A DNA stretch of 33,312 nucleotides. Source: Chthoniobacter flavus. GTDB lineage: Bacteria; Verrucomicrobiota; Verrucomicrobiia; Chthoniobacterales; Terrimicrobiaceae. The stretch is from the NCBI GenBank assembly GCA_945860745.1, contig CAMASH010000034.1:1-33312 (forward strand), in the 5' to 3' direction. Below are positions 24,479-32,867 of this stretch, in pieces (position 1 is the first letter of the stretch; every line of letters starts with the position of its first letter). The position numbers were made by a program, and so were the translations under genes. The notes beneath the pieces are model-generated. The model had not been told where the DNA came from. It searched no databases and saw only the letters and a list, made by a program, of their open reading frames with translations.

Positions 24479-25098
24479 TTGACGACCGTAACCGGCGTGC
24501 CAAGCGGGGCGTTGGCCCAATAAATCTTCACCAACTTCTCCGGCATTCGGATGCAGCCATGGCTGTCGGGAACTCCGGGCAGAAAGCCCTGGTGCATCCC
24601 GACGCCGCTATTGGTCAGACGCATGAAGTAGGGCATGCTGGCGCCGACAAACTTTGTGCCGGGCGGTGGGATATCCTTTTTGGCATCGACGTTTTTGACC
24701 ACGACGGCACCGGAGCCATCCACAAAATCACCGTAGAGATTCGAGTGATGGTCGATATTCTTTTGAATGATGGTGTAGTTGCCCGCCGGAGTGCCGAAGC
24801 CCTCGCGTCCGCTGGAAATGGCCGAGACCCCAACCAGTTTTCCGCCTCTGTAAAAGGAGGCGGTTTGTTTGGAGAGGTTGATCACCATGGAAGGCGCACC
24901 GGCCGTGCCATCGCCGTCCCAGTAGGATTTTTTCAGGGCAAGGCTTTCCTTGGTGGAAGGGTCAATGATGGTGTTGCCGGTGCCGAGGTATTTCACGCCC
25001 GAACTGTTGAGGCGGGTATCGTAATTGGCGCAGGCTCCCAGCAGCAATGTGACGGTGGCGGCGGTGAAACGGAAAATGTGGCGGCCCAAATGGCTCAT
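24475..25098 (-). CDS. L,D-transpeptidase (YkuD domain) lipoprotein
   Basis: Cell-wall cross-linking or protein-anchoring enzyme, 207 residues. The N-terminus is a lipoprotein signal with LLLGAC (Cys23). The YkuD domain starts around PSMVINLSKQTASFYRGGKLV, and GREGFGTPAGNYTIIQK follows. The catalytic motif has His169 (GMHQG) and SHGCIRM with His180 and Cys182, all intact. MSHLGRHIFRF at 25098 is chosen; 20 residues further upstream are open but less signal-like. The TAG stop is provided by the terminal inverted repeat of the downstream palindromic element. Confidence 0.93.
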   Translation of the reverse strand: MSHLGRHIFRFTAATVTLLLGACANYDTRLNSSGVKYLGTGNTIIDPSTKESLALKKSYWDGDGTAGAPSMVINLSKQTASFYRGGKLVGVSAISSGREGFGTPAGNYTIIQKNIDHHSNLYGDFVDGSGAVVVKNVDAKKDIPPPGTKFVGASMPYFMRLTNSGVGMHQGFLPGVPDSHGCIRMPEKLVKIYWANAPLGTPVTVVN

Positions 25099-25229
25099 GG
25101 CCGTGTAAAAAAGCAGGCTTTGCGAAAACGTCAAGCTGGCAGCGGGCCGGAATCCCATCCCGGCATGCGATGGCGGTTTTGCTGCGCCACTTGCACAGCG
25201 CGGGGTTGTTTGCTAAGGCACTAGCTTCC

Positions 25230-25547
25230 ATGCCCACTTACGAATACGAATGCGCGAAATGCCGAAAGACGTTTGAGATCTTCCAGTCCATGAAGGATGA
25301 ACTGCTCAAGACCTGCCCGAACAAAAAATGCAAGGGCAAGGTGAAGCGCCTGATCGGCACGGGCGCGGGGTTGATTTTTAAGGGCAGCGGATTCTACATC
25401 ACGGACTACCGCAGCGAGGGCTACAAGCAGGCGGCGAAGAAGGATTCCGGGGCGTCATCCGGTGGGGAAGCCGCGCCATCCGGCGGGGGGGAGAAAAGCA
25501 AGCCGGCCGAGACACCCAAGCCCAAGGCCAAACCCGCCAAGGAATGA
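25230..25547 (+). CDS. FmdB-family zinc-ribbon protein
   Basis: 105 residues. The N-terminal ribbon MPTYEYECAKCRKTFEIFQSM has Cys8 and Cys11, paired with Cys29 and Cys34 in CPNKKC, followed by VKRLIGTGAGLIFKGSGFYITDY, typical for FmdB-type regulatory/unknown small proteins. The C-terminus is low-complexity Ser/Gly then Lys/Pro/Ala rich. It is the first gene of a long plus-strand run, and its stop overlaps the next start (ATGA). Confidence 0.92.
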   Translation: MPTYEYECAKCRKTFEIFQSMKDELLKTCPNKKCKGKVKRLIGTGAGLIFKGSGFYITDYRSEGYKQAAKKDSGASSGGEAAPSGGGEKSKPAETPKPKAKPAKE

Positions 25548-26359
25548 GTGCGCTGAAATGCTCCCAGTGTAGTCATGAGAATGATACCACGCGGGTTTTT
25601 TGCCAGAATTGCGGAATGCGGCTGGAACGCCCGGAGGGCACCCAGGCCACCATTTCCGGCAACACCCCGGTGATGGGTCGCGCGGTCCCTCCGAAAAAAG
25701 GATTCTCCCTCGCTCTCGGAACGTTGCTGGGCGGTTTAAGAGGAAATTTCCTCCGTCTTTTGCGCACGATCCTTACCACGGCGATCCTCGCAGCCGTTCT
25801 CGCTGCCTTGATCCAGATGAGCCGTAAACCGGACGGCATCCCGGCGGCGGAACCGGCCAACGAGGCTCAGGCCACCAAGCTCTTCCAAGGCATCAAGGCC
25901 TTTGCTGAGACGGTGTATCCCCGCGCGTTGGATGTGAGCCAGGCCCAGGCAAACAATTATCTGGCCGCCCGCATCGTCCCGGATGCCGCAGCGGAAGGGG
26001 GATCCGTCCTCAGCGCGAGATTCGAGCGCGCGTTTGTCGTGATCGGGCAGGGAGAGTTGCAGTTTTTCGTCCAGCAAAAGCTCTTCGGCTGGCCGGTCTT
26101 CATTTATCTGATCGCCAAGCCGGAACCGGGCCAGGATGAGGTCAGCGGTGCGGCCACCACCACGTTGCGGGTCACGGGAGGGGGGATCGGTCGCATCCGT
26201 TTCGAGAGCCGCCTGGTTCCGATCCTGGAAAAAAATCTCGCATCGGTCATGGCCTTGACCGCCGATGCCACCGGGATCTTGCAGCGGGCCAGCTCCGTGA
26301 CATTCACCCCGGGCGTGGCCAAGCTGAGTTGGTCGGGATCGAAAGCGCCCGGACGCTGA
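25544..26359 (+). CDS. zinc-ribbon membrane protein of unknown function
   Basis: 271 residues. An N-terminal zinc ribbon has Cys6/Cys9 and Cys20/Cys23 (KCSQCSH and FCQNCGM), then a linker, then a single membrane segment near residues 66-92 (LLRTILTTAILAAVLAALIQM). A C-terminal domain of about 170 residues carries repeated mentions of FERAFVVIGQGELQFFV and LFGWPVFIYLIAK, probably beta-rich and extracytoplasmic. I do not recognise that domain. It is coupled at both ends by TGA/ATG overlaps. Confidence 0.8.
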   Translation: MSALKCSQCSHENDTTRVFCQNCGMRLERPEGTQATISGNTPVMGRAVPPKKGFSLALGTLLGGLRGNFLRLLRTILTTAILAAVLAALIQMSRKPDGIPAAEPANEAQATKLFQGIKAFAETVYPRALDVSQAQANNYLAARIVPDAAAEGGSVLSARFERAFVVIGQGELQFFVQQKLFGWPVFIYLIAKPEPGQDEVSGAATTTLRVTGGGIGRIRFESRLVPILEKNLASVMALTADATGILQRASSVTFTPGVAKLSWSGSKAPGR

Positions 26360-27675
26360 TGCGGCCGGGACTGTTCCTCGCCGGGGTCTTTCTGGCCACG
26401 GCGGCGTTCGCTCAGAACCAGCCGAAGATTGCGCCGACTCCCGCCCCGCTGCAGCGCTCCACCAGCGTTTCCAAGCAGTTCGTGATTTATTACAACGACG
26501 GCACCGTGCGGTCAAGGCTGGCCCGGAAGACCGAGGATTTGAAGCAGGAATGGCTCCGGCGCCTCCGGCTGAAGGATGAATGGAGAGCTCCCATCATTGT
26601 GCAGATTGTTTCCACCCGTCTGCCGGATGCGCCGCGTCTCCGCACCTCTGTGCATGAGAGCGACGGGGGCGAAATGAAAGTGCAGATTGACGTGTTTGAT
26701 CCCTCGTCGTTGAAAGGCCCCGAGTTTGACCTCGAAGTCTATCGCGCCCTGGCGCTCGAATACGCCTATCGCAAGACCCCGCCCAAGGCCGGTAAACCAG
26801 TCACGCAGCCGCCGGCCTGGCTTTTGGAGGGTCTCCACGAGGACAGCGCGACGCGCGACGAGGGCATTCCCTCCGGTCTTTTTGAGATGCTGGTGCGCAG
26901 CGGCCCGCCGCCCAGGCTTGAGGCGTTTTTGAAGATCCGGCCCGAATCCCTCGACGCGACCTCGCGGGCGGTTTACCGGGCGCAGGCGATGGCCCTGCTG
27001 CGGGCCTTGCTCGCTCTGCCCGGCGGGCCCGGTCATTTGGCGGACTACCTCGCCGGACTGCCCGGTGTCAATCCGGCGGATGCCGGGAAGTTGTTGCAAA
27101 AGTTCCCCGCCCTCGCCGCCCAGCCCGGCAACCTCTCGAAGATGTGGACCCTCAGCCTGGCCGATGCCTCAGCCTCGGACCGGAGCAAACCTTTCGGCAT
27201 GGCGGAAACGCAAAGGCAACTGGCCCTCTTGCTTGATTTTTCCACGCCCGAGGATCCGAAAAAACCCGAGGCAGGAAATGTGACCGGACCCGAAGCCCTG
27301 CAAGCTTTGGCCCGGAGCGGACCGGGCCGCTATATTCTCAAACAGAAAACCGAGGATCTCTTGCGCCTGGAATTGCGGGCCCACCCGATCATGCGGCCGA
27401 TTGCGGAGGAGTATCGCATCATTGCCGCCGAGTTGACGGTTAAGCCGGGACGGAATCTGGAGAAACGCATCCGCAAAAACATGGAACTTCAACAAGCCGT
27501 GGTGCAGCGGGCCGGTGCCATCGAGGATTATCTGAACTGGTTCGAGGCTTCGCAACTGACCACGCCGAGCCGCGAATTTGACGTGACGTTGGGGGCCCCG
27601 GGCACGTTCGAGCCGTTTAAACGCAACGACGCCATCAGCCGCCAGTTGGACGATCTGGAGTCGCGGGGATGGTGA
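26359..27675 (+). CDS. secreted protein, degenerate gluzincin-like
   Basis: 438 residues with signal peptide MRPGLFLAGVFLATAAFA. I do not recognise a named family with confidence. The region LEVYRALALEYAYRKTP (126-141) followed by PPAWLLEGLHE (151-161) has the layout of a peptidase-MA metallopeptidase (HExxH, then WLxEG). The HExxH position reads L133-E134-Y135-A136-Y137, so both zinc His would be lost. The rest is alpha-helical in character, with Ala/Leu-rich repeats. ATG at 26359 overlaps the preceding stop. It may be a non-catalytic periplasmic scaffold. Confidence 0.7.
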   Translation: MRPGLFLAGVFLATAAFAQNQPKIAPTPAPLQRSTSVSKQFVIYYNDGTVRSRLARKTEDLKQEWLRRLRLKDEWRAPIIVQIVSTRLPDAPRLRTSVHESDGGEMKVQIDVFDPSSLKGPEFDLEVYRALALEYAYRKTPPKAGKPVTQPPAWLLEGLHEDSATRDEGIPSGLFEMLVRSGPPPRLEAFLKIRPESLDATSRAVYRAQAMALLRALLALPGGPGHLADYLAGLPGVNPADAGKLLQKFPALAAQPGNLSKMWTLSLADASASDRSKPFGMAETQRQLALLLDFSTPEDPKKPEAGNVTGPEALQALARSGPGRYILKQKTEDLLRLELRAHPIMRPIAEEYRIIAAELTVKPGRNLEKRIRKNMELQQAVVQRAGAIEDYLNWFEASQLTTPSREFDVTLGAPGTFEPFKRNDAISRQLDDLESRGW

Positions 27676-27723
27676 GTCTTGCTGAGCGCTTGCAGGAATG
27701 CGCCTCATCGGTATTTTAAGACG

Positions 27724-27855
27724 ATGTTTCTTCTTACCCGCCGGGAACAAATGCTGGTGGCCATCGTGCTTGCGGCCTTCGCCACTGGTTTGGGCGTCAG
27801 GCAATGGCGCGCCAATCAGGCTCTGGCTCACCTCAGCGCGGAGGGACGGCGGTAA
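27724..27855 (+). CDS. 43-residue single-pass membrane peptide
   Basis: Small ORF in the 185-bp gap between larger genes. The translation starts MFLLTRREQMLVAIVLAAF and continues ATGLGVRQWRANQALAHL: a short basic N-terminus, one hydrophobic helix (~residues 10-28), then a basic/amphipathic tail. The LTRREQ...GLGVRQWR layout recalls short membrane anchors seen beside competence or Minf_1886 genes in Verrucomicrobia; that is memory, not a search. The stop is 5 bp before the next ATG, which favours it being expressed. Confidence 0.6.
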   Translation: MFLLTRREQMLVAIVLAAFATGLGVRQWRANQALAHLSAEGRR

Positions 27856-27860
27856 TCTTC

Positions 27861-28292
27861 ATGCAGACGATCGGATTTCAGGAAGCGGTTGAAAAAATCG
27901 GGGCGGAAGATCCGCGGTATCACGCCGAGGCCTACACCTTTTTGCGGGACGCGCTGGATGCCACCCTCAAACGGCGGAAGAAATCCAAGAAGGATGTCCC
28001 GTCTCATGTCAGCGCCGCCGAGCTTCTCGAGGGATTCCGGCTTCACGCCCTGCAGGAATGCGGGCCCATGGCCATCACGGTGTTCGAGTACTGGGGGGTC
28101 CGCTCCTGCGAGGATATCGGCAACATGGTCTTCAATCTGGTTCGCATCGGCGTCTTCGGCAAGACCGACGAAGACACGCTGGAAAGCTTTCGTGAGGGCT
28201 ATGATTTTCCGGAGGCCTTTGTGCAGCCCTTCCAGCCGGAACCGCGAAGTTTGAGCGAAACCGGGCCCGGCATTGTCGGAAGGGAAGCATGA
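27861..28292 (+). CDS. Minf_1886-family protein (Verrucomicrobia/Planctomycetes-restricted)
   Basis: 143 residues, soluble. MQTIGFQEAVEKIGAEDPRYHAEAYTFLRDALDATLKRR, then HVSAAELLEGFRLHALQECGPMAITVFEYWGVRSCEDIGNMVFNLVRIGVFGKTDEDTLESFREGYDF, matches the conserved protein family known as Minf_1886 (TIGR04138), restricted to PVC bacteria. Function is unknown. This is the best taxonomic marker of the window. ATG 27861 follows 5 bp after the small membrane ORF, and its stop overlaps the peptidase start (ATGA). Confidence 0.9.
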   Translation: MQTIGFQEAVEKIGAEDPRYHAEAYTFLRDALDATLKRRKKSKKDVPSHVSAAELLEGFRLHALQECGPMAITVFEYWGVRSCEDIGNMVFNLVRIGVFGKTDEDTLESFREGYDFPEAFVQPFQPEPRSLSETGPGIVGREA

Positions 28293-30934
28293 AGCCGTTT
28301 TTTTTCGTTCTCTTCTCCCTTATGATGATTGCCCCCGCGCCCGCGAAAGACTCCCGTACTTCGAACGACACCCCGGTTCTTCCCGAAAGCAAGGCGCAGG
28401 TTTTCACCCTGGAGAACGGCCTCACCATCATTGTGGAGGAAGATCGCAGCGCATCCGTGGCCAGCGTGCAGGCCTGGTGCGGGACCGGCAGTATCCAGGA
28501 GGGCAAATGGCTGGGCGCCGGCCTTTCGCACATTCTCGAGCACATGCTTTTCAAGGGCACAGAGAAACGCAAAGGCGGCGAGATTGCCAAGCAGGTGCAG
28601 GATCGCGGCGGCTACATCAATGCCTACACCAGTTTTGACCGGACGGTGTATTGGATTGACGTTCCGGCGGACGGCGCGGCCGAAGCGGTGGAGATCCTGG
28701 CGGATTCGATGCAAAATTCCACGCTGCCCGAGGACGAATACGTCAAGGAACAGGAGGTGATCCGGCGCGAGTTTGCCATGGGGTTCGACGATCCGGGCCG
28801 GCAGAGTTCGCAACTCATGCTCAACACGGTTTTCTCGGAGAGCCCGTTCCGCAATCCCGTCATCGGCTATCTCGACGTGTACAATCAACTCACGCGCAAT
28901 GATGTAATGGAGTATTACAAGGCGCGCTATGTGCCCAACAATCTGACCTTCGTCATCGTGGGTGACGTCAATGCCCAAGAAATCCGCGCGCAGCTTGAGG
29001 AGGCTTTTAAAAATCAGCCCCGCAAGGCTCTGGAGCCGGTCTTTATCCCCAGCGAACCCGAACAAATCGGCCGCCGCCAGATGCACAAGGAGTTTCCCAC
29101 CGAACTCACCCGCCTTTCGCTGGCCTGGCGGGTGCCCGGGCAGTCGCATCCGGACATCCCGGCCCTGGACCTGCTGGGCAGCGTGCTGGGTTCGGGCCGC
29201 AGTTCGATTCTCAATCAGCAAATCCGCGAGAAGTTGCAACTGGCCCATGACATTGATGCCGGGGTTTTCTCCCTCCAGACGGACGGTGTGTTCGTGATCG
29301 ATGCGGTCTGCGATCCCGACAAACGGGAGGCCGTGGAAAAAGAGGCCCTCGCTTTGGTGGAGAAAATCAAGACGGGCGGGGTCACCCGGGCCGAACTCGA
29401 CAAGGCGCGCCGTTCCATGCTGGCCAGCCAGATCAAGAGCCTCGGCACGATGCGCGGCAAGGCCTCCGATCTGGGTTCAAGCTGGCTGATGGCGCGGAAT
29501 CCGGGTTTCAGCAAGGATTACCTGGAGGCCATCGCCCGCGTCACCACGGCGGATTTGCAGCGCGTGGCCCGCGAATATCTGCGCCAGGACCGCCTCAACG
29601 TCACCTCGTTGAACCCCATGGGTTCGCTCACGAAGAAAGACGAAAACAACGTTGAGGCGGAAAAGACCGATGTGAAAAAGTTCACCCTCTCGAATGGGTT
29701 GCGTCTGCTCGTTCGCGAAAATGCCAAGCTGCCGGTCGTCTCCCTCACGGCGGCGTTCCGCGGTGGACTGCTGGCGGAAACGCCGGAGACCAACGGCATT
29801 ACCAAACTTCTTTCGCGTGCCATGCTGAAAGGCACCAGAACCCGCAGCGCTGCGCAAATCGCCGAACAAATTGAGAGCGCCGGAGGCGGGATCGGAGCCG
29901 ACAGCGGTTACAACAGCTTCAACGTCTCGGTCGAGGTCATGAAACCGGATCTGGTCCTCGGACTCGACCTTCTGGCCGACGTGCTGAAAAATCCGTCCTT
30001 CCCCGCGGCCGAAGTTGAACTTGAGAAAAAAGCCCAACTCGCCGCCATCAAAGCCGAGGATGAGCAAATCACCGCCGTGGCCAGAAACACCGCGCGGGAA
30101 AAACTTTTCGGCACGCATCCCTACGCCCTGCGTAACCTCGGCCGCCCCGCTTCGGTCGCCAAACTGACGCCTCAGGATCTCCAAACCTTCTCCCAGGAGT
30201 ATGTCACCGCCAAGAACGGCGTCATTGCCGTCTTCGGCGACGTCAAGGCGGACGAGGTTCTCAAGCTGGTGGAGAAGCAACTGGGTTCCTTGCCCTCCGG
30301 AGAACTCGCCCTCACTTCACCCCGGCAGCCGGCCGCGCTCACCGCCGCCGTCAACGCGGTGGAGGAACGGGACAAACAACAGGCTGTCGTCATGGTCGGT
30401 TATCCCGGCGTGGATGTCCTCAGTCCGGACCGCTCGACCCTGGAGCTCATCAGCGAGGCTTCCAACGATCTGGGTTCGCGCTTTTTTGACCGCATCCGCG
30501 AGAAGCTCGGACTGGCCTATTTTGTCGGCTCCGGAAACTTCAACGGACTGGCTCCGGGGTGCTTTGTTTTCTATCTCGGGACCGATCCCAAAAAAGTCGA
30601 GCGGGTCACGGCCGAGTTCAACGACGAGATCAGCAAGCTGGCGAAGGGGGGCCTCACGACCGGGGAACTGGCCCGGGCCAAGAAAAAACTGCTGGGTTCC
30701 GAGGCCATCCGCAATCAAAGCAATTCCGCCTTCGCCGCCAGTATCGCCATTGATGAACTCATCGGCCTCGGCTTCGACAATTACCTCAAGCGGAAAGACC
30801 AAGTCGAGGCCGTGACGCTGGAAGATGCCCGCCGCGTGGCCGGAAAATATTTCGATATTCCCACGCGGGTCGAAGTGATCGTCCGCCCGCCCGACAAGAC
30901 CGCTGCGGCGCAAACGCCGGTTCCGCAATCCTGA
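28289..30934 (+). CDS. two-domain M16 (insulinase/PqqL-type) zinc peptidase
   Basis: 881 residues with a signal peptide MKPFFFVLFSLMMIAPAPA. The first M16 unit has the inverted zinc motif H81-I-L-E84-H85 in HILEHMLFKG and the third ligand Glu161 about 76 residues later. The second unit (from about residue 450, KKFTLSNGLRLLVRE) lacks the HxxEH motif and instead gives TKLLSRAMLKGT, as in two-domain M16 proteins where only the first half is catalytic. The Arg/Tyr substrate motif RIREKLGLAYFV is present near the C-terminus. Predicted periplasmic processing of peptides or unfolded proteins. Length is normal for tandem PqqL-like enzymes. Confidence 0.95.
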   Translation: MKPFFFVLFSLMMIAPAPAKDSRTSNDTPVLPESKAQVFTLENGLTIIVEEDRSASVASVQAWCGTGSIQEGKWLGAGLSHILEHMLFKGTEKRKGGEIAKQVQDRGGYINAYTSFDRTVYWIDVPADGAAEAVEILADSMQNSTLPEDEYVKEQEVIRREFAMGFDDPGRQSSQLMLNTVFSESPFRNPVIGYLDVYNQLTRNDVMEYYKARYVPNNLTFVIVGDVNAQEIRAQLEEAFKNQPRKALEPVFIPSEPEQIGRRQMHKEFPTELTRLSLAWRVPGQSHPDIPALDLLGSVLGSGRSSILNQQIREKLQLAHDIDAGVFSLQTDGVFVIDAVCDPDKREAVEKEALALVEKIKTGGVTRAELDKARRSMLASQIKSLGTMRGKASDLGSSWLMARNPGFSKDYLEAIARVTTADLQRVAREYLRQDRLNVTSLNPMGSLTKKDENNVEAEKTDVKKFTLSNGLRLLVRENAKLPVVSLTAAFRGGLLAETPETNGITKLLSRAMLKGTRTRSAAQIAEQIESAGGGIGADSGYNSFNVSVEVMKPDLVLGLDLLADVLKNPSFPAAEVELEKKAQLAAIKAEDEQITAVARNTAREKLFGTHPYALRNLGRPASVAKLTPQDLQTFSQEYVTAKNGVIAVFGDVKADEVLKLVEKQLGSLPSGELALTSPRQPAALTAAVNAVEERDKQQAVVMVGYPGVDVLSPDRSTLELISEASNDLGSRFFDRIREKLGLAYFVGSGNFNGLAPGCFVFYLGTDPKKVERVTAEFNDEISKLAKGGLTTGELARAKKKLLGSEAIRNQSNSAFAASIAIDELIGLGFDNYLKRKDQVEAVTLEDARRVAGKYFDIPTRVEVIVRPPDKTAAAQTPVPQS

Positions 30935-30937
30935 CCC

Positions 30938-31234
30938 ATGGCCGAAGTCCAAGCCTCAACCCATTCAGGCGAAACGGCCCAGCGCTTCGTCGAGTTTGTC
31001 ATGATGCAGGCCCGCCAGGCTTCGCTCTTCCTGGGAGAGTTGCCCAATCCGCAGACCGGGCAGTCGGAGGTCCATCTCGAACCCGCCAAACTTTTCATCG
31101 ATCACCTGGAAATGATCCGGGAGAAAACCCGTGGCAATCTTTCCCATCAAGAGGAAGAGATTCTCAACAATGTCCTGGCGGATTTGCAGGTCAAATACGG
31201 AGAGGCCGCGCGAAGTAAAGCGAACCCCACGTAG
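30938..31234 (+). CDS. DUF1844 protein
   Basis: 98 residues, soluble and helical. RFVEFVMMQARQASLFLGELPNPQTG then HLEPAKLFIDHLEMIREKTRGNLSHQEEEILNNVLADLQVKY fits DUF1844, a conserved small family of unknown function. It starts 4 bp after the peptidase stop and ends the plus-strand run. A GTAG-type repeat occupies the 3' end of the gene region. Confidence 0.9.
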   Translation: MAEVQASTHSGETAQRFVEFVMMQARQASLFLGELPNPQTGQSEVHLEPAKLFIDHLEMIREKTRGNLSHQEEEILNNVLADLQVKYGEAARSKANPT

Positions 31235-31291
31235 CCGCCGTCGTGAGACGGTGGCCGGTCTGGAGGGATGCAGGCCCTTGCATCCCACTAC
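31231..31291 (+). repeat. GTAG-footed REP-like module with second hairpin (copy C)
   Basis: GTAG at 31231-31234 and CTAC at 31288-31291 bound the unit. Inside are stem CCGTC/GACGG with a GTGA loop and a second perfect 8-bp hairpin GGGATGCA (31265-31272)/TGCATCCC (31279-31286). Positions 31231-31256 are identical to the complement of 24431-24456. It overlaps the stop of the DUF1844 gene and the stop of the opposing phosphatase-like gene. Confidence 0.75.
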
Positions 31292-32541
31292 AATTTCTCC
31301 GAAACAACCCGGAAGACATCCGTGTTGTCCTTGAAGCCCTCGAGAAACTCCGAGCCGGGGCCTGATCCGACGATGATGCCATCCTCGGCAATGCCCACTG
31401 CCGCGGGGGTCGGAAAAGCGGAGGGCTCGTTGGGGGGCGCCGAAACGGGGCTATCCGATGCCGGCCCGGAATCCTTTCGCGAACCCGGTCCGGTGGACCA
31501 GGTGAGGGAGGGAATTCCCTGGGAATTAATCCCGACCACGGCCACACCCCGGTCGTTGCGGAAGGGATAGCCGTTCAGTTTCAAGCCGCCGATGCTTTGT
31601 TTTCCCGCGACAAGAATAAGGGCATTTTCCCCGGCGAAAGCCGTGGCCGCGGCTACGGCATTGTCCAAAGCGAGCAACTCGCGCAGCATCCGCTCGCCTT
31701 CGTTCTGCGTGGCGGCTTTGCCAACCAGTCCGGCATCCACGATGAGGAGATATCCTTTGCGGTTGAACTGAAGAAGCTGAATGGCCTGCTGGACCATCTC
31801 CGCCAGCGAGGGCTGGGAACCGGCGGACTCAATCTGATCGACAAACGCGAGGTTTCCCGCGGAAAAAATTCCCAGCAACTTTGGGGCTCTCCAAGACGGG
31901 GTGTTGACCAGCTCCGATTTGTTCCGGGCGATGTCATAGCCTTTGCCGCGCATTTCCAGCATGAGGTCGCGTCCGTCCTTGCGGCGTCCGTCCTTGTGTT
32001 CGGGCAAAAAATCCGCTTCCCCACCGCCCAGGATCACATCGAGATTCGAGGTATCCGCAAGCTGGGCGGCAATACTCAAAGAATCATGAGGGTCGCCGGT
32101 TTTTGCATAGAAAACCCCCGGGGTCGTGTCCGAGATCGATGCGTTCGAAACGAGACCGACGGCGCGGCTCTGGCTGCGGGCGAGGTCGATCAAATTGACC
32201 AGCGGTTTTCCGGACGAATCCACTCCGACCGAGCGGTTGTTGACTTTGCGGCCTGTGGCGATGGCGGTGACGGACGCCGCCGTGTCGCTCACGGCAAAGT
32301 CATTGGCCTGAGTGGTGAGAAGACCGAGGTGCGGAAACTTCTCCAGATGGAGCCGGTTGTCCGAGCCGCCCTCGTAAATCCGCGCGGCCGTGAGCGCCGA
32401 GGTGGAAAGATTGTCGGTCAGGAAAAGAATGATCGCGAACGGCTTTTGCACCACCCAATTGACATAGAAAAGAAATCCCCCGGCCACGAAGGCGAGGAGG
32501 CAGACGAGGGCGATGAAGCGGTTACGGACTCTGTTGCTCAT
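31288..32541 (-). CDS. alkaline-phosphatase-fold protein, apparently non-catalytic
   Basis: 417 residues with an N-terminal membrane/signal segment (FIALVCLLAFVAGGFLFYVNWV). The PhoA-type fold is recognisable: FAIILFLTDN (Asp43), SDTAASVTAIATG (Asp86 then Thr87 at the nucleophile position), LDVILGGGEADFLPE, and a C-terminal GSGPGSEFLEGFKDNTDVFRV. The metal-binding motifs are eroded. The region that is normally MVEG..ID..GH reads LIVDAGLVGKAATQN (266-280), the TADHETGG site reads LVAGKQSIGGL (310-320), and the C-terminal His before VPV is replaced by IAED. ATG at 32541 is well placed for the signal. The insert GSRKDSGPASDSPVSAPPNE is low-complexity. Confidence 0.85.
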   Translation of the reverse strand: MSNRVRNRFIALVCLLAFVAGGFLFYVNWVVQKPFAIILFLTDNLSTSALTAARIYEGGSDNRLHLEKFPHLGLLTTQANDFAVSDTAASVTAIATGRKVNNRSVGVDSSGKPLVNLIDLARSQSRAVGLVSNASISDTTPGVFYAKTGDPHDSLSIAAQLADTSNLDVILGGGEADFLPEHKDGRRKDGRDLMLEMRGKGYDIARNKSELVNTPSWRAPKLLGIFSAGNLAFVDQIESAGSQPSLAEMVQQAIQLLQFNRKGYLLIVDAGLVGKAATQNEGERMLRELLALDNAVAAATAFAGENALILVAGKQSIGGLKLNGYPFRNDRGVAVVGINSQGIPSLTWSTGPGSRKDSGPASDSPVSAPPNEPSAFPTPAAVGIAEDGIIVGSGPGSEFLEGFKDNTDVFRVVSEKL

Positions 32542-32581
32542 GAAAAACGAACGGCTGCATATCCATCACAACCGGACCGAT

Positions 32582-32603
32582 CGCGCAAGTGCGCGTCTTT
32601 TTT
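32582..32603 (+). terminator. possible rho-independent terminator (plus strand)
   Basis: CGCGC-aagt-GCGCG is followed by TCTTTTTT. The stem is only 5 bp. It lies between the start of the minus-strand phosphatase-like gene and tRNA-Gln, so on plus there is no gene upstream to end. It could limit antisense transcription or be chance. Confidence 0.25.
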
Positions 32604-32647
32604 CGATTGCGGAAAATCCGGCGCGCGGCGATATTGACCCAGCTAAA

Positions 32648-32721
32648 TACTCGATGGTGTAACGGTAACACAGTGCCCTTTGGAGGCATTATTCATGGTT
32701 CGAATCCATGTCGGGTAGCCA
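32648..32721 (+). tRNA. tRNA-Gln (anticodon TTG)
   Basis: Acceptor TACTCGA pairs with TCGGGTA (one T-G pair), D stem GTGT/ACAC, anticodon stem GTGCC/GGCAT around loop CTTTGGA with anticodon TTG (reads CAA, Gln). T arm is CATGG-TTCGAAT-CCATG, discriminator G, encoded CCA. The weak U1-A72 pair is usual for tRNA-Gln. Confidence 0.95.
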
Positions 32722-32867
32722 TTCTCTATCAACGACTTACGACGAGCATGCCCAAGAGTATGCCCGAGCTCCTGTCAAAAGTCGCCTTTTTTCACCTGAA
32801 GCCGTCTTCTGAAAGACTTCCATAAAACCGTCAATTATGTCCCAAAACCGCTTCACCGACCCCCTCA

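Noticed and set aside
32700-32830. Integration (att) site at the 3' end of tRNA-Gln
   Set aside because: No second copy of the tRNA 3' end and no integrase gene are seen in the window. The short ORF downstream of the tRNA does not look like an integrase.
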